Shown here piece after piece: positions 23,101 to 35,054 of a DNA stretch of 64,000 bases. The stretch's first letter is position 1, and each line of letters starts with the position of its first letter. A program made the translations under genes and the position numbers. The notes under the pieces were generated by a model, which was not told the DNA's origin, ran no database searches, and worked only from the letters and a program-made list of their open reading frames with translations. Source of the DNA: Staphylotrichum longicolle (taxonomy: Eukaryota; Ascomycota; Sordariomycetes; Sordariales; Chaetomiaceae). The stretch lies in NCBI GenBank assembly GCA_019096155.1, contig JAHCVI010000001.1:10788001-10852000 (forward strand), given 5' to 3'.

Positions 23101-24955
23101 TGTTCGATACGCTTGATGGAGACCCAGGCATCCAGAAGATCCGTCGTGAGCTCTGGAACCACAGATAGAGTCATCTCGAGTGCCTTAAAAACCCCAAGAC
23201 TGACGAAGGCCACAGATGGGGCAAGCGATCCTGTCACCGCTGCATAGACCGCGAGAGAAATGGCGGACAGCAGAATAGGACTTGTCACCCAGCAAGCGAG
23301 CAGCATCGTGTCGTTCATGAAAACGGTCCAAACGGCGCCAAGCTCCCGCTCACGGACGTCGCCGACCTTCTTCTCCCACTCGGGTTCCAGGGCGGAGAAC
23401 TTGATCTGGCGGATGCCCTGTAGCGCCTCGTTGACAACCTCCATCTTCTGGTCTCTGACCTTCATCAGCCGATCCTGTGCGTCGGAGTATCGCTTGGAGA
23501 AGTAGATGTTGACGGGCATGATGGCGAGCATGGCTGAAAAGCCAGCCAAAAGAGCCTTCCAGCCGAGGAGGTTGAGTAAGAAGGCGAGCGAGACAATGAG
23601 TTTAAACAAACTACCCGGGAACAAGTTCTGGAAAGCGCAGAAGTCGGATACTCGTTTGCCGTCAACCCCAATCAGATTAACTGTGCTCTGCTTGCTCTTC
23701 TTGAGCTCGTCCGAATCCTCCTCTTCGACGTCTGTCTCCGGTTGGTCCGGTGTGGTTGAGGCTCCTGCAGGCTCGTCCTCTTGAGCCTTCTTCTTCGACT
23801 TTCCAGCGCCCTTGACATCCTTCCTCCGCATCGACTTCTCGAAGATAAGAGCAGACAGCTGAGCACGGACGGGGATGTGGAGGTCGGCATAGGAAAGCCA
23901 CCAGACGTAGGCCTCAACCCAGGATTGTGCAATGATGGCGACGCCGAGCCAGACCACCCACATCCAGGCCTCGACGCCCTCCCTGCGACCGGGTTGGGCG
24001 GCCTCGAGGAATCTCAGGAGCTGCAGAATGACCCACTGCGGAGCGAAGTTCAAGACGGACGCACAGAGCGTTATGAACCATTGCAGGGCAAGAGGCTTTT
24101 TATGCGCCAGAACCAGGGCCCACCAAAGGCGCTTCCCCTCTGTCTTTTGCGTCTTCCAGTTGGCAGACACAGAGGCCGCGCGCGTGAATTGGTCCATGCG
24201 GGTGAGGTCGGCCAGGTCAAGATCCTTCTTTTTCGCGGCAAGATTGAGAAGATTGGACGGCCAGCTGAAAGTGAAGCGGCCAAAGGCGGAGGTGGTGTAC
24301 ATGCGATCCACCAACTCGCCTTGGAAGAACACGTCGGGCCTCCTGGGAATGCATAGAGCCGAGACAGCGAGAGACACGCTGGAGACGAGTTCAACTACGC
24401 GGAGGGCAAAAGCTGCAGGGGCGGAGCGCAGCAAGGGCTCGGCAATCTCGCTGCCCTGGGCGAGAAGGATGCCGGCAAGGACCATGGCTGATAGGAAGGT
24501 GTAGATGCCGAGACTGTAGGAATGTACGGAACTCCTACTCGCAGCTATCGCCACAGCTTGGAACAGCAGCAGACCCTGGGCACCCTGTGAGTATTTTGGC
24601 CGGTTTGAAACGCGGTGCCGATGTTTGAACGTACCCAAGCACCTGTGCTCAGGCTGTCTATCAACAGCCGTCCTTCTTGGCGTGGTGATATCACCAACAA
24701 GGCAATTGAAGTGGCGAGACCGGCGGCCCCCGAAGCCAGAACGAGTGACTTCGGGAGCCTGGCCGAGTAGGCTTTCACCGATTCGGGCGTTGCCTTCCCG
24801 TCGCCATCTTCGTATGTGTCTTGCTTCGCATCTCGCTTGCTGAGACGGGTGGCAACGCTGCCCAGCGCTGGAGCAGAGCAGAATCCAATGAGTGCAATGC
24901 CGGTCCCAACGGCTTTCAACATGGAACTTGAATTGGAGGCGTCATCAAACGGCAT
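20110..24955 (-). CDS. ABCC (MRP-type) transporter, second membrane domain frame-disrupted
   Basis: Full-size ATP-driven exporter, probably vacuolar or plasma membrane, for conjugates or drugs. Order: N-terminal helices, membrane domain 1, NBD1 (Walker A SGKTGTGKT, signature LSGGQ, Walker B ILVLDDIFSAVD), membrane domain 2, NBD2 (Walker A GRTGAGKSS, signature LSQGQ, Walker B VMVLDEATSAVD). NBD1's non-canonical Walker B is usual for ABCC proteins. Introns seen: 24585-24634 (W joins GAQGLLLFQ), 21960-22015 (QGFSL joins GRSWWLKIWTGNYE) and 20992-21044 (AAERIIE joins YTELPTEELGG). Membrane domain 2 (21045-21959) is recognisable (TFYLGIYVALAVASSVIGTL, LFAKLNFTILRTPIRWLDTV, ADFNTIDSQLANSV, FEQFGSALTGVTTIRGFDKA, FNRWMGWRMSLVGSFFSSFV) but spread over all three frames with at least eight shifts and a TAG at 21309-21311. 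The first in-frame ATG is 24955; an upstream exon spliced at ctgttccag (near 25020) is possible. Either a decaying gene or poor sequence. Confidence 0.82.
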
Positions 24956-26766
24956 TGTCAGCCCCAGTGGGTGAGGACTTGTGTCCAGGTTGACGTCCAA
25001 CAGCGCGTCGATATCCTGGAACAGAGAGTGGGGGTTCGGTGGTGTTGCGGTGTTGTGGTGCTATCTCCGAGTGCACCGGCTTGGCGGCGGCGGGGATCAG
25101 TGACCAGTGCCTCTCGAGGTTCAATGGCCACGATAATTCCTGCCGTTGCGATTCCAAGATGCCTCCAGGAGGGAAAAAAACCAAAAAGAGGCGACCTGGC
25201 CCACAGTTCAATAGGTGTTGGTTTGGTGGAGCCGGTGGCTGCGAAGGACCAGGGAAGTAAAAGAAACCTCTGTGATGGAATGATGTGAAAGGAACCTGGA
25301 ACCAACAACAGCCCCAGGCAGTCATCATTCGAATGCTACATAATAACCAAGGCCCTTAGGCAATCTTCGCTTGCGGCCTGGACGATAAGTATTGCGAGAT
25401 GGAAAACGGCGGGGCCCATGTGTGCTGCAAGCTCTGCATGTCCCGTCATTGTCGCTCGGGTTGACTCACGCGGTGAAGGATGGGCCGAAGTGGTGGGATC
25501 GCCCCCCGGCGAGCCTGTGGTGAGACGGGTGACTGGACTGTGTAAGTCGGAAATCTGCACCTTCCGATTCGCCAATGGGACCTTCTTTTCGGCGTCGCAT
25601 GCAGCCTTCAGAATGGCGCTGCCTTGCGGGGTGCCGCTTTCCCTCTATCATCGGGCGGTTTGAACACCTTCCAGATTCAGCATCCGGCACTTGCAGGGAA
25701 GGGTATCTGAGACCTTCGTAATCTCTGTCATTGTGGAGAGTTTTGAGGAAAATTCTGCTCATGGAAGGGGATCCTGAACTGGACCCCTCAAGATCCGTAA
25801 TGTTACACTGTGTAAGGGTAGGTGACTTCCGGGCGGTGTGCTTAACAATCCATCCGGCATGATGCAAGCCGGAAGCGGCTCCGGCCTGGGGCTGGGCGCC
25901 GTGCCCATCCACATCACCCCGGGCCATGGCGGGGCAGCACAGGGTCCAGGACCTTGAGCAACAAGATCAACCCAGAGCAATAACAACTTGACAGACACAG
26001 CCAATGCGCCTCTTTCAAATCCCAGCCACACTCTAAATCCTCCTTTCTGGTGTTTGTAAGCAAATACACCCTCTCAACTTGCCCAACGCTCTTGTCAATT
26101 GAGTCATCTCCCTCAGCGCCGGCCTCCAAGCCAGCTCCGCCTCGGACTCAACAACTCGGAGATAGCCGCGGAACCAGCCCTCGGACTGTGCCCGCCCCAA
26201 TCTGGATGGATTGCGCTGCCAAACAGGGCAACCTCTCACATGGATCCATTGCAATGACTCTCGCCCGACATAGCCTTCTAATCAACACCAGCGTTGTGAG
26301 TCGAGGATGAGCTGTGTCGCAACAGGCGGTGCAGGCCTGTGGCAAGCTGGGAGCCGTCGATATCCGACATGAGTTGAGTCAGTGTGAGGTGTTGGAACCC
26401 TCTGCCCGAGAAGTTTGAGGTTGCTGTTGAGCATGTCTCTTCCCGTCAAACCTGGCACGCAGTTGTGAGTTTTTGGGAGCCCCTATTGTTTTCTGTCATT
26501 TGCATTTTCTTCTCCATTTTTCCCCGGTCGTGATTTCTTCTTCATTTTTTAAATGTCCTCTTTCATATACCTCTTCTAATACATTTATTTCTCTTAGTTT
26601 TTCATTTTTCTTTCTTTTTTTTCTCTCTTTTCTCTCTCTCTCTCTCTTTTCTTTTCTTTTTTTTATTTTTTTAAATCTTGATATCTGTTCTAGATACGAT
26701 TTAGACAGCGTGAAGTATGATGAGTCGAGGAATGAGCCCGCGGTGAGGAACGGAACGATAGAACCT
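24956..26766. other. Intergenic region between the ABC transporter and DUF6546 pseudogene
   Basis: About 1.8 kb. The first 380 bp contains open frames on the minus strand that may be leader or a missed 5' exon of the ABC transporter (acceptor-like ttccag at about 25020). The remainder shows no recognisable protein. A strongly pyrimidine-rich tract lies at 26500-26680. Confidence 0.4.
26505..26682. repeat. Polypyrimidine low-complexity tract
   Basis: T- and C-rich sequence with a CT-dinucleotide run near 26630-26648 and T runs to 26672. The plus-strand open frame here (FSFFFLFFLSFLS-like) reflects composition, not a gene. It immediately follows the 3' end of the DUF6546 pseudogene. Confidence 0.75.
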
Positions 26767-28378
26767 TCAATACCTGTTTTCCCTCTGGATTTGAGATAGC
26801 GATACGGGATGGACAATGTCGTGAAGGAAGTCCAAGTGCTGGATCGCATCTCCGTGAGATTTGATTGCGCTGGCGACGCTGGCATCCAATATTTCGTGGA
26901 CGACGTGTAGCTCGCATGTGTGACGTTTGGATGCCGTTCTCTCCCATTCAGCGATGACCCGAGCCTCCAGACCGAGCTCCAGGTGGCTCGCCATGTGATC
27001 TTCGCACTGCTGACCTGCTGGTCGCCATAGCCAGAGCTTGCCAGCAAGGATGGCGCTTGATATCGAAACACACATGCGACGCCCTTCCCGCCATTCCACA
27101 GTTGCATCGAGTCAAGTGCGGGCAACCTCGCTGCTGCCGCCGCGGCAACTTTGAGTAGCTCGTTGACCACGCCCGAGTTTGAGTTTGGGGTCAGGAGCTT
27201 TGAAGTTAGACTGATAGAGGTCAGCTTGCTCCAGCTTTCCCCATGTATCGACGCTGAAGGGGTGAGAATTGCGGGAAGAAAATGCCTAGCATCTATGAGA
27301 AACGAGGCTGAGAGATGCTCGAGGTGCCGGAGCTTGGCGCTAGCCATGGCAAGCTCCCTGGTGACGGTGTCGCTGGCAGTTCGAACGGGTTCGGCCAAGA
27401 GCCACGGATTGAATCCCATATATGAGGGTTGTCGGAATTCAGTGATATATGCATCCGAAAAATCTTCGAATGCCACGATTTTGGACAGCTCAGGCCCAGC
27501 AAGATGCAACGATTCGAAGAGACGTTGGGTACCTGGATGCGTGACGACCAGAATGCTCAGTTTTATTCTATGCGTGGCTGTTCTTGTGAGTGAGTGGCCA
27601 ATTTCCAACTTACTTGCATCTGTCTCTCTTGTTTCATATAAATTCCATTCTCTCCAAGGTTCGTAGTGAAGCTCCTTCAGGCCCACCAGTCGCTTGACGA
27701 GCTCTTGGATTCCGCTTGGCTGCCATCGACGGGTCGTCTGTCGACGCACATAGAGCTTCGTTACCGCCGTGACCCGGGGCATCTCGCGCCAGTGTTCGGG
27801 AGATAATTTGATCTCGCCGAATAGACGGTAGATGGCCTCTTCTTGGGGCAATGCAACCCGGAGCCGTTTTCCCAACCATGACAAGGGTCATGCGCCTCGC
27901 CAACCGTGTGTCGTCGGTGATTGTCGAAGTCGACATGCTTGAACCAATGGTTCGGGTCGCTCGGTGACTGTACCGTGATGTCCAGAGAAAGGCTTCCGTT
28001 TGGTTTCCATCTGCCGAGCAACGAAAGTGCTGCGTTGAGGGCGCCCCGGATAGTCCGCCTGTTGGCCCTCCACTCTTCCTCCTCCTCCTCCTCGCGGCAG
28101 TCAAAACAGCCGTATTCGGCAAGAGGGATGAACAAACCAATATGGTGCACCAGGCTGAGTTCGCGGGCCCGGTTGACCATGCGGACGAAGCCGGAGAGCT
28201 GCAGCAATGCTGGGGTGAGTTTGATGGAGCGGAAGGTGATGGGCTCGATGACGGCCTGCCACTCAAAACAGACCGCAGCATACGGAGCGATGCTGCCTCC
28301 ATTCTACTGCTCTGCCAGCACCAGCTGGTCTAAAATCATGTATCGGATCTCGACAGGGAGTTTTCCCCACAATGGCTG
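26767..28378 (-). pseudogene. F-box-like DUF6546 family gene, probably broken
   Basis: Fungal family with an F-box-like N-terminus, often multicopy and variable. Homologous segments run in order but not in one frame: GKLPVEIRYMILDQLVLAEQ, then an in-frame TAG at 28304-28306, NGGSIAPYAAVCFEWQAVIE, PSDPNHWFKHVDFDN, HGWENG; a frame break at about 27870; LRVALPQEEAIYRLFGEIKL, VTKLYVRRQTTRRWQPSGIQ, LKELHYEPWREWN; a recognisable 81 bp intron (27533-27613); QRLFESLHLAGPELSKIVAF; another break near 26985; then RVIAEWERTAS and AIKSHGDAIQHLDFLHDIVH, ending QIQRENRY. The start is also disturbed: deleting one base at about 28371 would create ATGTGGGGA. A stop, an altered start and two further breaks make true loss of function plausible, though neighbours also have indel errors. 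Confidence 0.72.
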
Positions 28379-29464
28379 ACTTGTGTCTATTGTTGGTTCC
28401 TGTCTCGTACATACCGTGATATGGGGTTGACGCTAAGGTTTGGGAAGCGAGTGCTCTGGTCTGCCGTCTCGACTGTGGCAGTTGAAGAGAGAAAAGACAA
28501 AGGACCTGGCCGACTCTTTTGACCTACTGTTAGAACCCCAGAGTCACAGAGCATAAATATTCACGTCATCACGATGCAGCAGCATGCAGTAAGAGGAGCC
28601 TGCGTCTCCGGCGACAAGCGGTCGTGGTAGAGTATGAAGTTCTGGACGGTCAATGGTATTGGCCAGAAATACCGGCGCATGTAGGCTCAAGCATTATGGC
28701 CATGCACACTGTCCGCCAACCTTACCTCCACATATTCGGACTGACGGTCTGACCTCTATGTCCTAAGTCTCCATCTTAATGAGGGGCGCATGAAGTGTGG
28801 TGTGCATGGAGCCTTTGGGAACCAAGAAACTTGGTGGAGTTCGGGGGAATGTTGCATCGCGCTGATTGGCTCATCTGCTCAGGACGCCAGAACCGTGAAC
28901 GCGACTCTTCAGGCGGGACGGGAGTGTTGGTGGGGACAGGGATCAGCTCCAACCCGCGATTTGCTGCCACTGCGGTCCTCGTGCATACCTACAAATGGAA
29001 CTGACTGGCACGATCGAACCAATTCGCCCTCCTGCATTGAGATCCTTAGGGAGCCCGTTCATCATCTGAGATCGATCATTTCCTGAACATCCCCCGTGCT
29101 TGGCCGCTCCCCTGACATCTCTTCGTTGCAAAGCTCACCCTGGTCTCTCCAGCCTTCTTAGGCCCTCGATTTGCACTGGGCCGCCTGAAGCTGGCTGCTG
29201 CTCCGCCTGCTTGTCGCATCTGTTCCACCAACACCAACATCTTTTGACCGGGGGCTGGCTGCGATCCAAACGCAGCTTCTACTTCTTTCTGGTCAATCAA
29301 TCTCGAGAGGGGATTCAACTATTCACCTTGCAACCCCGGCATCTCTGGCCTGCTTGCCACTCATCCTCGACCTTGAATTTCGAATCGCAGCTGCGCACTC
29401 GAAGCAGCAGCACCGACCATCGATACCTCCATGATAACGGTGCTGCAACCGTCTCGTCGTCAAA
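28379..29464. promoter_or_regulatory. Upstream region of the CAF-1 p60 gene
   Basis: About 1.1 kb between the DUF6546 pseudogene start and the Cac2 start. No gene recognised; the last 350 bp has the C/T-rich look of a transcribed leader. Confidence 0.4.
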
Positions 29465-31907
29465 ATGAAGGCGGCTCCGCTGATCATAAACTGGCATCAC
29501 GACAATAATAACCCATACCCGATCTACTCTGCCCACTTTGATCCCAATGGCAAAGGTCGCCTTGCCACGGGCGCCGGAGACAACAATGTTCGGGTATGTC
29601 CATTCGCCCTGCGCCTGTCCATGTCCCCTGTGCTTCTTCCACCATCTCTCCCAGATCTGCGCTGACGTGGTGGCAGCTGTGGAAAATAGAAGAAGACGGC
29701 GAAAACCGGAAGGTTGACTACCTAGCAACCCTCTCAAAGCACACCCAGGCAGTCAATGTCGTGCGCTGGGCCCCGAAAGGTGAGCCACCCCACACCCACA
29801 GGACAGCACCTCGCCGACAGTTCTCCTGACATGACCTAGGCGAGCTACTCGCATCTGCCGGCGACGACGGAAACGTGATTCTATGGGTTCGGTCAGAAAC
29901 CCACCATCCCGCATTTGGCTCCGACGGCCTCGACGACAAGGAGACATGGCGGACAAAGCATATGTGTCGGTCGCTTGGGACGGAAATCTACGATCTCGCT
30001 TGGTCGCCGGATGCCACCTTTTTCATCATTGGAAGCATGGACAATGTTGCGCGGATCTACAACGCCGGAACAGGTGGGCAATATCTGTGAGGATCGTTTT
30101 GGGAGGGCATGGTGCTGACCGAGGAGCTCAGGAACCCTTGTGCGCCAGATCGCCGAACACAGCCATTACGTCCAAGGTGTCGCCTGGGACCCCTTGAACG
30201 AGTACATTGCGACACAATCGTCGGACCGCTCTGTTCACATCTATTCTCTGAGGACTAAGGATGGTCACTACACGCTCCACAGCCACGACGACAAGCCCCC
30301 CAAGCTCGCCAGCCACGCCAAAACAGATCTCCCGCCTCGACGGATCTCCTCCAGCAGCCCAGCGCCGCCCGAGATAGGTTATCGATCGGTGCTCGCCGCG
30401 GTGGATGCCGTCCCCGGTGTATCTATCGGCTCGCCCGTGCCCTCAGCGCCGGGGACCCCAACATCTGTGGCGCTGCCTATGAACCCACCCAGCGTGATAA
30501 GCCACAGTCGGAGATCGTCCTTCTCATCGAGACGTTCAGTCTCGCCTGCGCCATCGATGCCGCTGCCGGCCGTGATGCCTATCGAAGCCTCACCTAAGCC
30601 GCATCTCAACAGCACAAGCTTGGGCATGAAGAATGCCAGCCTCTACGCAAACGAGACTCTTACGTCGTTCTTCAGGAGGCTCACTTTCACGCCTGATGGG
30701 AGTCTTCTCCTCACGCCGGCCGGGCAATATCAGACACAGCATCAAGTGGAAGGATTGAAGCCCACTTATGAGGTCATCAACACCGTCTACATCTACACGC
30801 GTGGTGGCATCAACAAGCCTCCGATTGCGCACTTGCCCGGCCACAAGAAGCCGTCGGTTGCGGTGCGGTGCTCTCCGGTCGTCTACACCCTGAGGCAATC
30901 TCCTCCCGCCACCAAGCACATCACCATCGACACATCGTCTGCTGAAGAAGCGATTCCGTCACTCCCGGAGCCCCTATCCAAGCCGTCGCCGGCCCCATCG
31001 GTCATGGAGCCTCCGCCGCCGCCTGCGCCCGCAGAAGGCTCTTCGGCGGCTTCGAAGACACTGAATCTTGAGACGGGGGTGCAGAGCCAGGGTCCCAAAT
31101 CCGTGTTTGCGTTACCCTACCGGATGGTGTACGCCGTGGCGACGCAAGATTCGGTGCTGCTATACGACACGCAGCAGCATACACCCATCTGTGTTGTGAG
31201 CAATCTGCATTGCGCCACGTTTACGGATCTTACTTGGTAAGTCCTTGGTCGCTGTGCTTACCGAGCGACGCTAACGAGTTGACAGGTCGAGTGATGGGCT
31301 GACTTTGTTGATCTCCTCTTCTGACGGGTTCTGCTCAACGTTGTCGTTCGCACCGGGCGAACTGGGCACCGTCTACACAGGAGAGCTGGGACCCCAGAAG
31401 CCATCCGTACCGGCAGCGGCGTCCAGCCAAAATACGCCAGTGCCAACCCCGACGTCGGTGTTTGCGCCCCCGTCCCCATTCCCAAATGGCTCTCACCACA
31501 GGCACCGTGATTCTGCGAGCTCGCTTACGGCGCCATCACCGCCAACGCTGACGGCGTCCTTTGTCAACCCACGGGCGAGCTCACCAGCTCGGTCCAACTC
31601 GAACTCTTCGATCGTCACTCAACCTTCGGCTTCACAGACGGGCGTGCTTAGCAATCCGCCCTTGATCGCCGGACAGGTGCCCAGCATAGCGGCGACCAAC
31701 TCGAGCAAGGTCGTCGGCGTCCCGATCACGACGCCACCCGAGACGCCACGGGCGTCGTTCACTGCACCAAGCGGCACGAAGAGGGAGTCGGCCGAGGGCG
31801 AGGCCGAGGAATCAGCGGGCAGTCAGCCGAAGCGGAGACGAATCGCACCCACGCTGGTCACCGCAGAGGGTCAATCGAGCAGCAACGGCGACGACGCCAA
31901 GGCTTGA
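29465..31907 (+). CDS. cac2: Chromatin assembly factor 1 subunit p60/Cac2 (WD40)
   Basis: Middle subunit of CAF-1, which deposits histones H3-H4 behind the replication fork. Five exons (29465-29593, 29677-29779, 29840-30073, 30132-31236, 31286-31907) give 730 residues with no frame errors. The N-terminus MKAAPLIINWHHDNNNPYPI and PIYSAHFDPNGKGRLATGAG match Cac2/p60. WD repeats follow: VRLWKIEEDG, HTQAVNVVRWAPKGELLASA, DDGNVILWVRSE, EIYDLAWSPDATFFIIGSMD, HSHYVQGVAWDPLNEYIATQ, SSDRSVHIYSL, then FRRLTFTPDGSLLLTPAGQY and YRMVYAVATQDSVLLYDTQQ. A Ser/Pro-rich insert splits the propeller, as is common in this family. The disordered C-terminus ends with a basic QPKRRRIAP, likely a nuclear localisation signal. 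HIR1 is a paralogous alternative, but the p60-type N-terminus favours Cac2. Confidence 0.92.
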
Positions 31908-32747
31908 GACGTGAGTGGAATGTTTACAAATTGGGCATCGAAGGGCATGTATAATATACGACGGAAGATAAGGCGTTAGGACCGGAGTCGGGGAAAAGCG
32001 GGAGCGGGCGTTACAAGTGTCTAGCTAACCCAGCCATCCCCTCGTTATGCGGCGGAAGGAAGGGTCAGCAGGTTTGGCATTTGTGGTGTTTGGCAGGGAC
32101 TGGTCGGTGTTTCGAGCTGCTTTTTATCCAGATTTCTCACATTGCAGCTCTTACCCGCGTTGAGAAATGCGGTTGTTTACCTCTGTCGGATGAGCCCAAG
32201 AGCAATACAAACCAGTGTCAACAGCGGGCGGAGAGAGAATGTGCGAGCAGCAGGCCTGGACCACTGATGAGCAGGCCAAGCCTGGATACTCGTTGCTCCT
32301 CGCACTGGCAGCGATTGAACTGCTCAAGATCGGCTCCAGGCGGCTCAAGGAGGCCGGTTCGGGGGTGGAGCAGTGTCGGAAGGGGTAAAGCGGAACGGTA
32401 CGGGCATGCGGGGAAGCTTGCCAGCTCCGCTTCCCCACACATCACCTGCCCTGTCTGCCCAGTCCTGCTATCTTATCACTTACACCAGCCAGAATACATG
32501 TACCCGCCAACCCCTTGACATTCCAATCACTTCCGGCCTCGGCTTTCTCACCACAAACTCGAAACCCATCCATCAGGGCCTCACTTGGCGCTGTGCAACC
32601 ATTGACGTGCAGATTTAGTCCACGGAGGTCCGGCAGGGCCGTCTCACACCAGCTCTTCATCTCACACATCGACTCCCAATAGCAATTGGTATCTGAAGCT
32701 TCATCACCGCCGCCAACCACATACTCGGTTTTGATACAACCGCCACA
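31908..32747. other. Intergenic region, cac2 / amidase
   Basis: Tandem genes, so this holds the cac2 3' end and the amidase promoter. Open frames at 32081-32518 (+) and 32442-32825 (-) lack recognisable features. Confidence 0.4.
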
Positions 32748-34601
32748 ATGTTCCTCCTCGACTACCTCCAGCACAGGCGTGACTGGTAAGCCTGCCGCCT
32801 TCCTCCTCACTCTCACCCCTTTCATCCCTCCACCTACAAACTAACAATCCCCCCCCCTCCCCGCCCCAGCCGCGCCAAACAATCCGAACGCTCCTCCCGC
32901 ATCGCCTCTCTCACCGATTACCACGGCCCCCTCACCGCGTCCGACAAGCAGACCCTCACCAGCCCCATCGAGTCCCTCGTCGCGGCCGTCCAGTCCGGCA
33001 CCACCACCCCGTTATCTATCCTGCACACCTACGGCAAGCTCGCCCTCAAAGCCCACGCCCGAACAAACTGCCTCACCGAGATCCTCCTCCCCTCCGCCGA
33101 GACCTGGCTCGCGCGCGGCGAGATCAACCTCGCCGGGCCCTTGGCCGGGATCCCCGTCAGCCTCAAGGACACCGTCATCGTGGGCGGCTACGACGCCACG
33201 GTGGGGTACTCGTCCTTCTCCGGGCGCCCCGCGGCGCAGGACGGGCCCATGGTGCGCCTGCTCAAGGACGCCGGCGCGGTACCCTACGTCAAGACCAACC
33301 TGCCCATCACGCTGCTCAGCTTCGAGAGCGGCAACGAGCTGTGGGGCCGGTGCGCGAACCCGCACAACACGGCCTACTCCCCCGGCGGGAGCACTGGGGG
33401 CGAGTCGGGGCTGCTGGCGATGGGCGGCGGGATCGGGATCGGCAGCGACGTGGCGGGGAGCGTGAGGGTGCCCGCGCACTTTGCCGGGTGCTACTCTCGA
33501 TCCGCTGCTCGACGGGCGGTGGCCCAAGGCGGGCATCGCGACGAGCATGCCCGGCCAGGAGGGGGTGCCGAGCGTGTACAGCCCGATGGCGCGGACGCTG
33601 GGGGACCTGACGTACTTTGCGCGGGCGGTGCTCGGGGAGATGCGGCCGTGGCGGTACGACTACACGGTGCACCCGCTGCCGTGGCGCGGGGAGGTGGAGC
33701 GGGAGTTTGCGGACGCGGGCAGGAAGCTGCGGGTCGGGGTGCTGCGGACGGACGGCGTGGTGGAGCCCAGCCCGGCGTGCACGCGGGCGCTGCGCATGGC
33801 CGAGGACGCGCTGCGGAGGGAAGGGTGCGAGATTGTGGAGGTGGACGGCGCGCCGGATATGTACGAGGGCCTGCGGCTCGCGTCGCTGCTGCTGAATGCG
33901 GACGGGTGCCAGATGTTTGAGTCGTTCAGAAGGTTCGGGGAGTGGAACGACACGGGGGCGTCGCAGCTGAAGCGGCTGGCGAGCCTCTGGGCGCCGTTCA
34001 GGTATTTGTATTACTTGTGGGTCAAGTACGTGCAGAGGGATGCCATCTGGGCGGGTCTGGTCCGGCACTGGCGCGGACAGTCGGCGTTTGAGAACTGGAA
34101 GCTGGTCAGCCAGCGGGAGGTGTACCGGGCGAGGTGGTTCGAGTGGTGGAACGAGCAGGGGCTGGACGTGATCCTCGCACCGCCAAACGCCACGCCCGCG
34201 GTGCCGCACGATGGGATGCGGGACGCGGTCAGCAGCTGCGGGTACACCTTCTTATTCAACCTCGTGAGTTTCTTCCACACGTGGAGTCCTTGAATGTTGC
34301 GTGCGGACTACGGGCTTACGAATCATCACAGCTCGACTACTCGGCGGGCGTTCTCCCCGTCACCCACGTGGACAAGACATTGGACAAGCTTCCGGCCTCT
34401 TTCAATGCGAAGAAGCTGAATAGGGTTGCGCGCGGGGCGTACAAGCACTACGATGCCCAGCGTATGCACGGGCTGCCTGTCGGCGTGCAGGTGGTGGGCC
34501 GGCGCCTGGAGGAGGAGAAGGTGCTGGCCGTGATGAAGAGACTGGAGGACGCGCTCGGAGATGACAAGTACCAGCTCATGAGCCTGGACGATCTCGACTA
34601 G
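32748..34601 (+). CDS. Amidase-signature hydrolase (acetamidase-like), two frame breaks
   Basis: Serine amidase that hydrolyses carboxamides; substrate unknown. Exons 32748-32785, 32870-34263, 34332-34601; MFLLDYLQHRRDC joins RAKQSERSSRIASLTDYHG, and FNL joins LDYSAGVLPVTHVDKT. The Ser-cisSer-Lys triad region is visible: Lys in GIPVSLKDTV, Ser in SPGGSTGGESGLL, nucleophile segment GIGSDVAGSVRVPAHFAGCY. At 33490-33530 the frame moves twice, exactly where the family reads CYSIRCSTGRWPKAG: SIRCSTG is in a second frame and RWPKAGIATSMPGQEGV in a third. Adding two bases gives 568 codons. Downstream sequence is intact through HGLPVGVQVVGRRLEEEKVL. Likely sequence error at GC-rich runs rather than a dead gene. 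Confidence 0.85.
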
Positions 34602-35054
34602 CGGAGCAGCTGGAGGGAGGCATCCCAATGGAGGCAGGTCGGAGCTGCGCCTGGCTCTCAACGCAGGGGGGGCGGCGAGATATCGGAGCGAGGAGCAAGA
34701 GGCGTGCCATTAGAGCTGCGTTTGAAGCGATCCCCGAATGAATCAGACTCGGGAAATGGTCATCATTTGATTGCCTTTTCAGTGTAATACTGCATGTTGA
34801 CTTGTGTCGAGGCGAGGCGTGGGCTGCTGTTCAAGCGCCGACATCGGCGGACTTGGGAGCAACCCCCTGCACTTCATGATCCTCCATCCGTGACTTACAC
34901 CAGGCTCGCTGGGAGTTCGGATCATCTTGAAAAGTGTATAAAGAGACGTTGAATCCCCGAACAATCCGGCTCTTGTCTCCCACACACACACCCACTGCCG
35001 AGTCTTGCTCCCCGCCTCTCAAACGACCCTTCGATCGACACTCACATCCTCACC
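34602..35054. other. Intergenic region, amidase / methyltransferase
   Basis: Tandem spacer of about 450 bp holding the amidase trailer and the methyltransferase promoter; a short CA run lies at about 34981-34990. Nothing else supported. Confidence 0.4.

Noticed and set aside
26505..26682. Pyrimidine-rich tract as a transposon remnant
   Set aside because: No terminal repeats, target-site duplication or coding remnant is visible; simple low complexity explains it.
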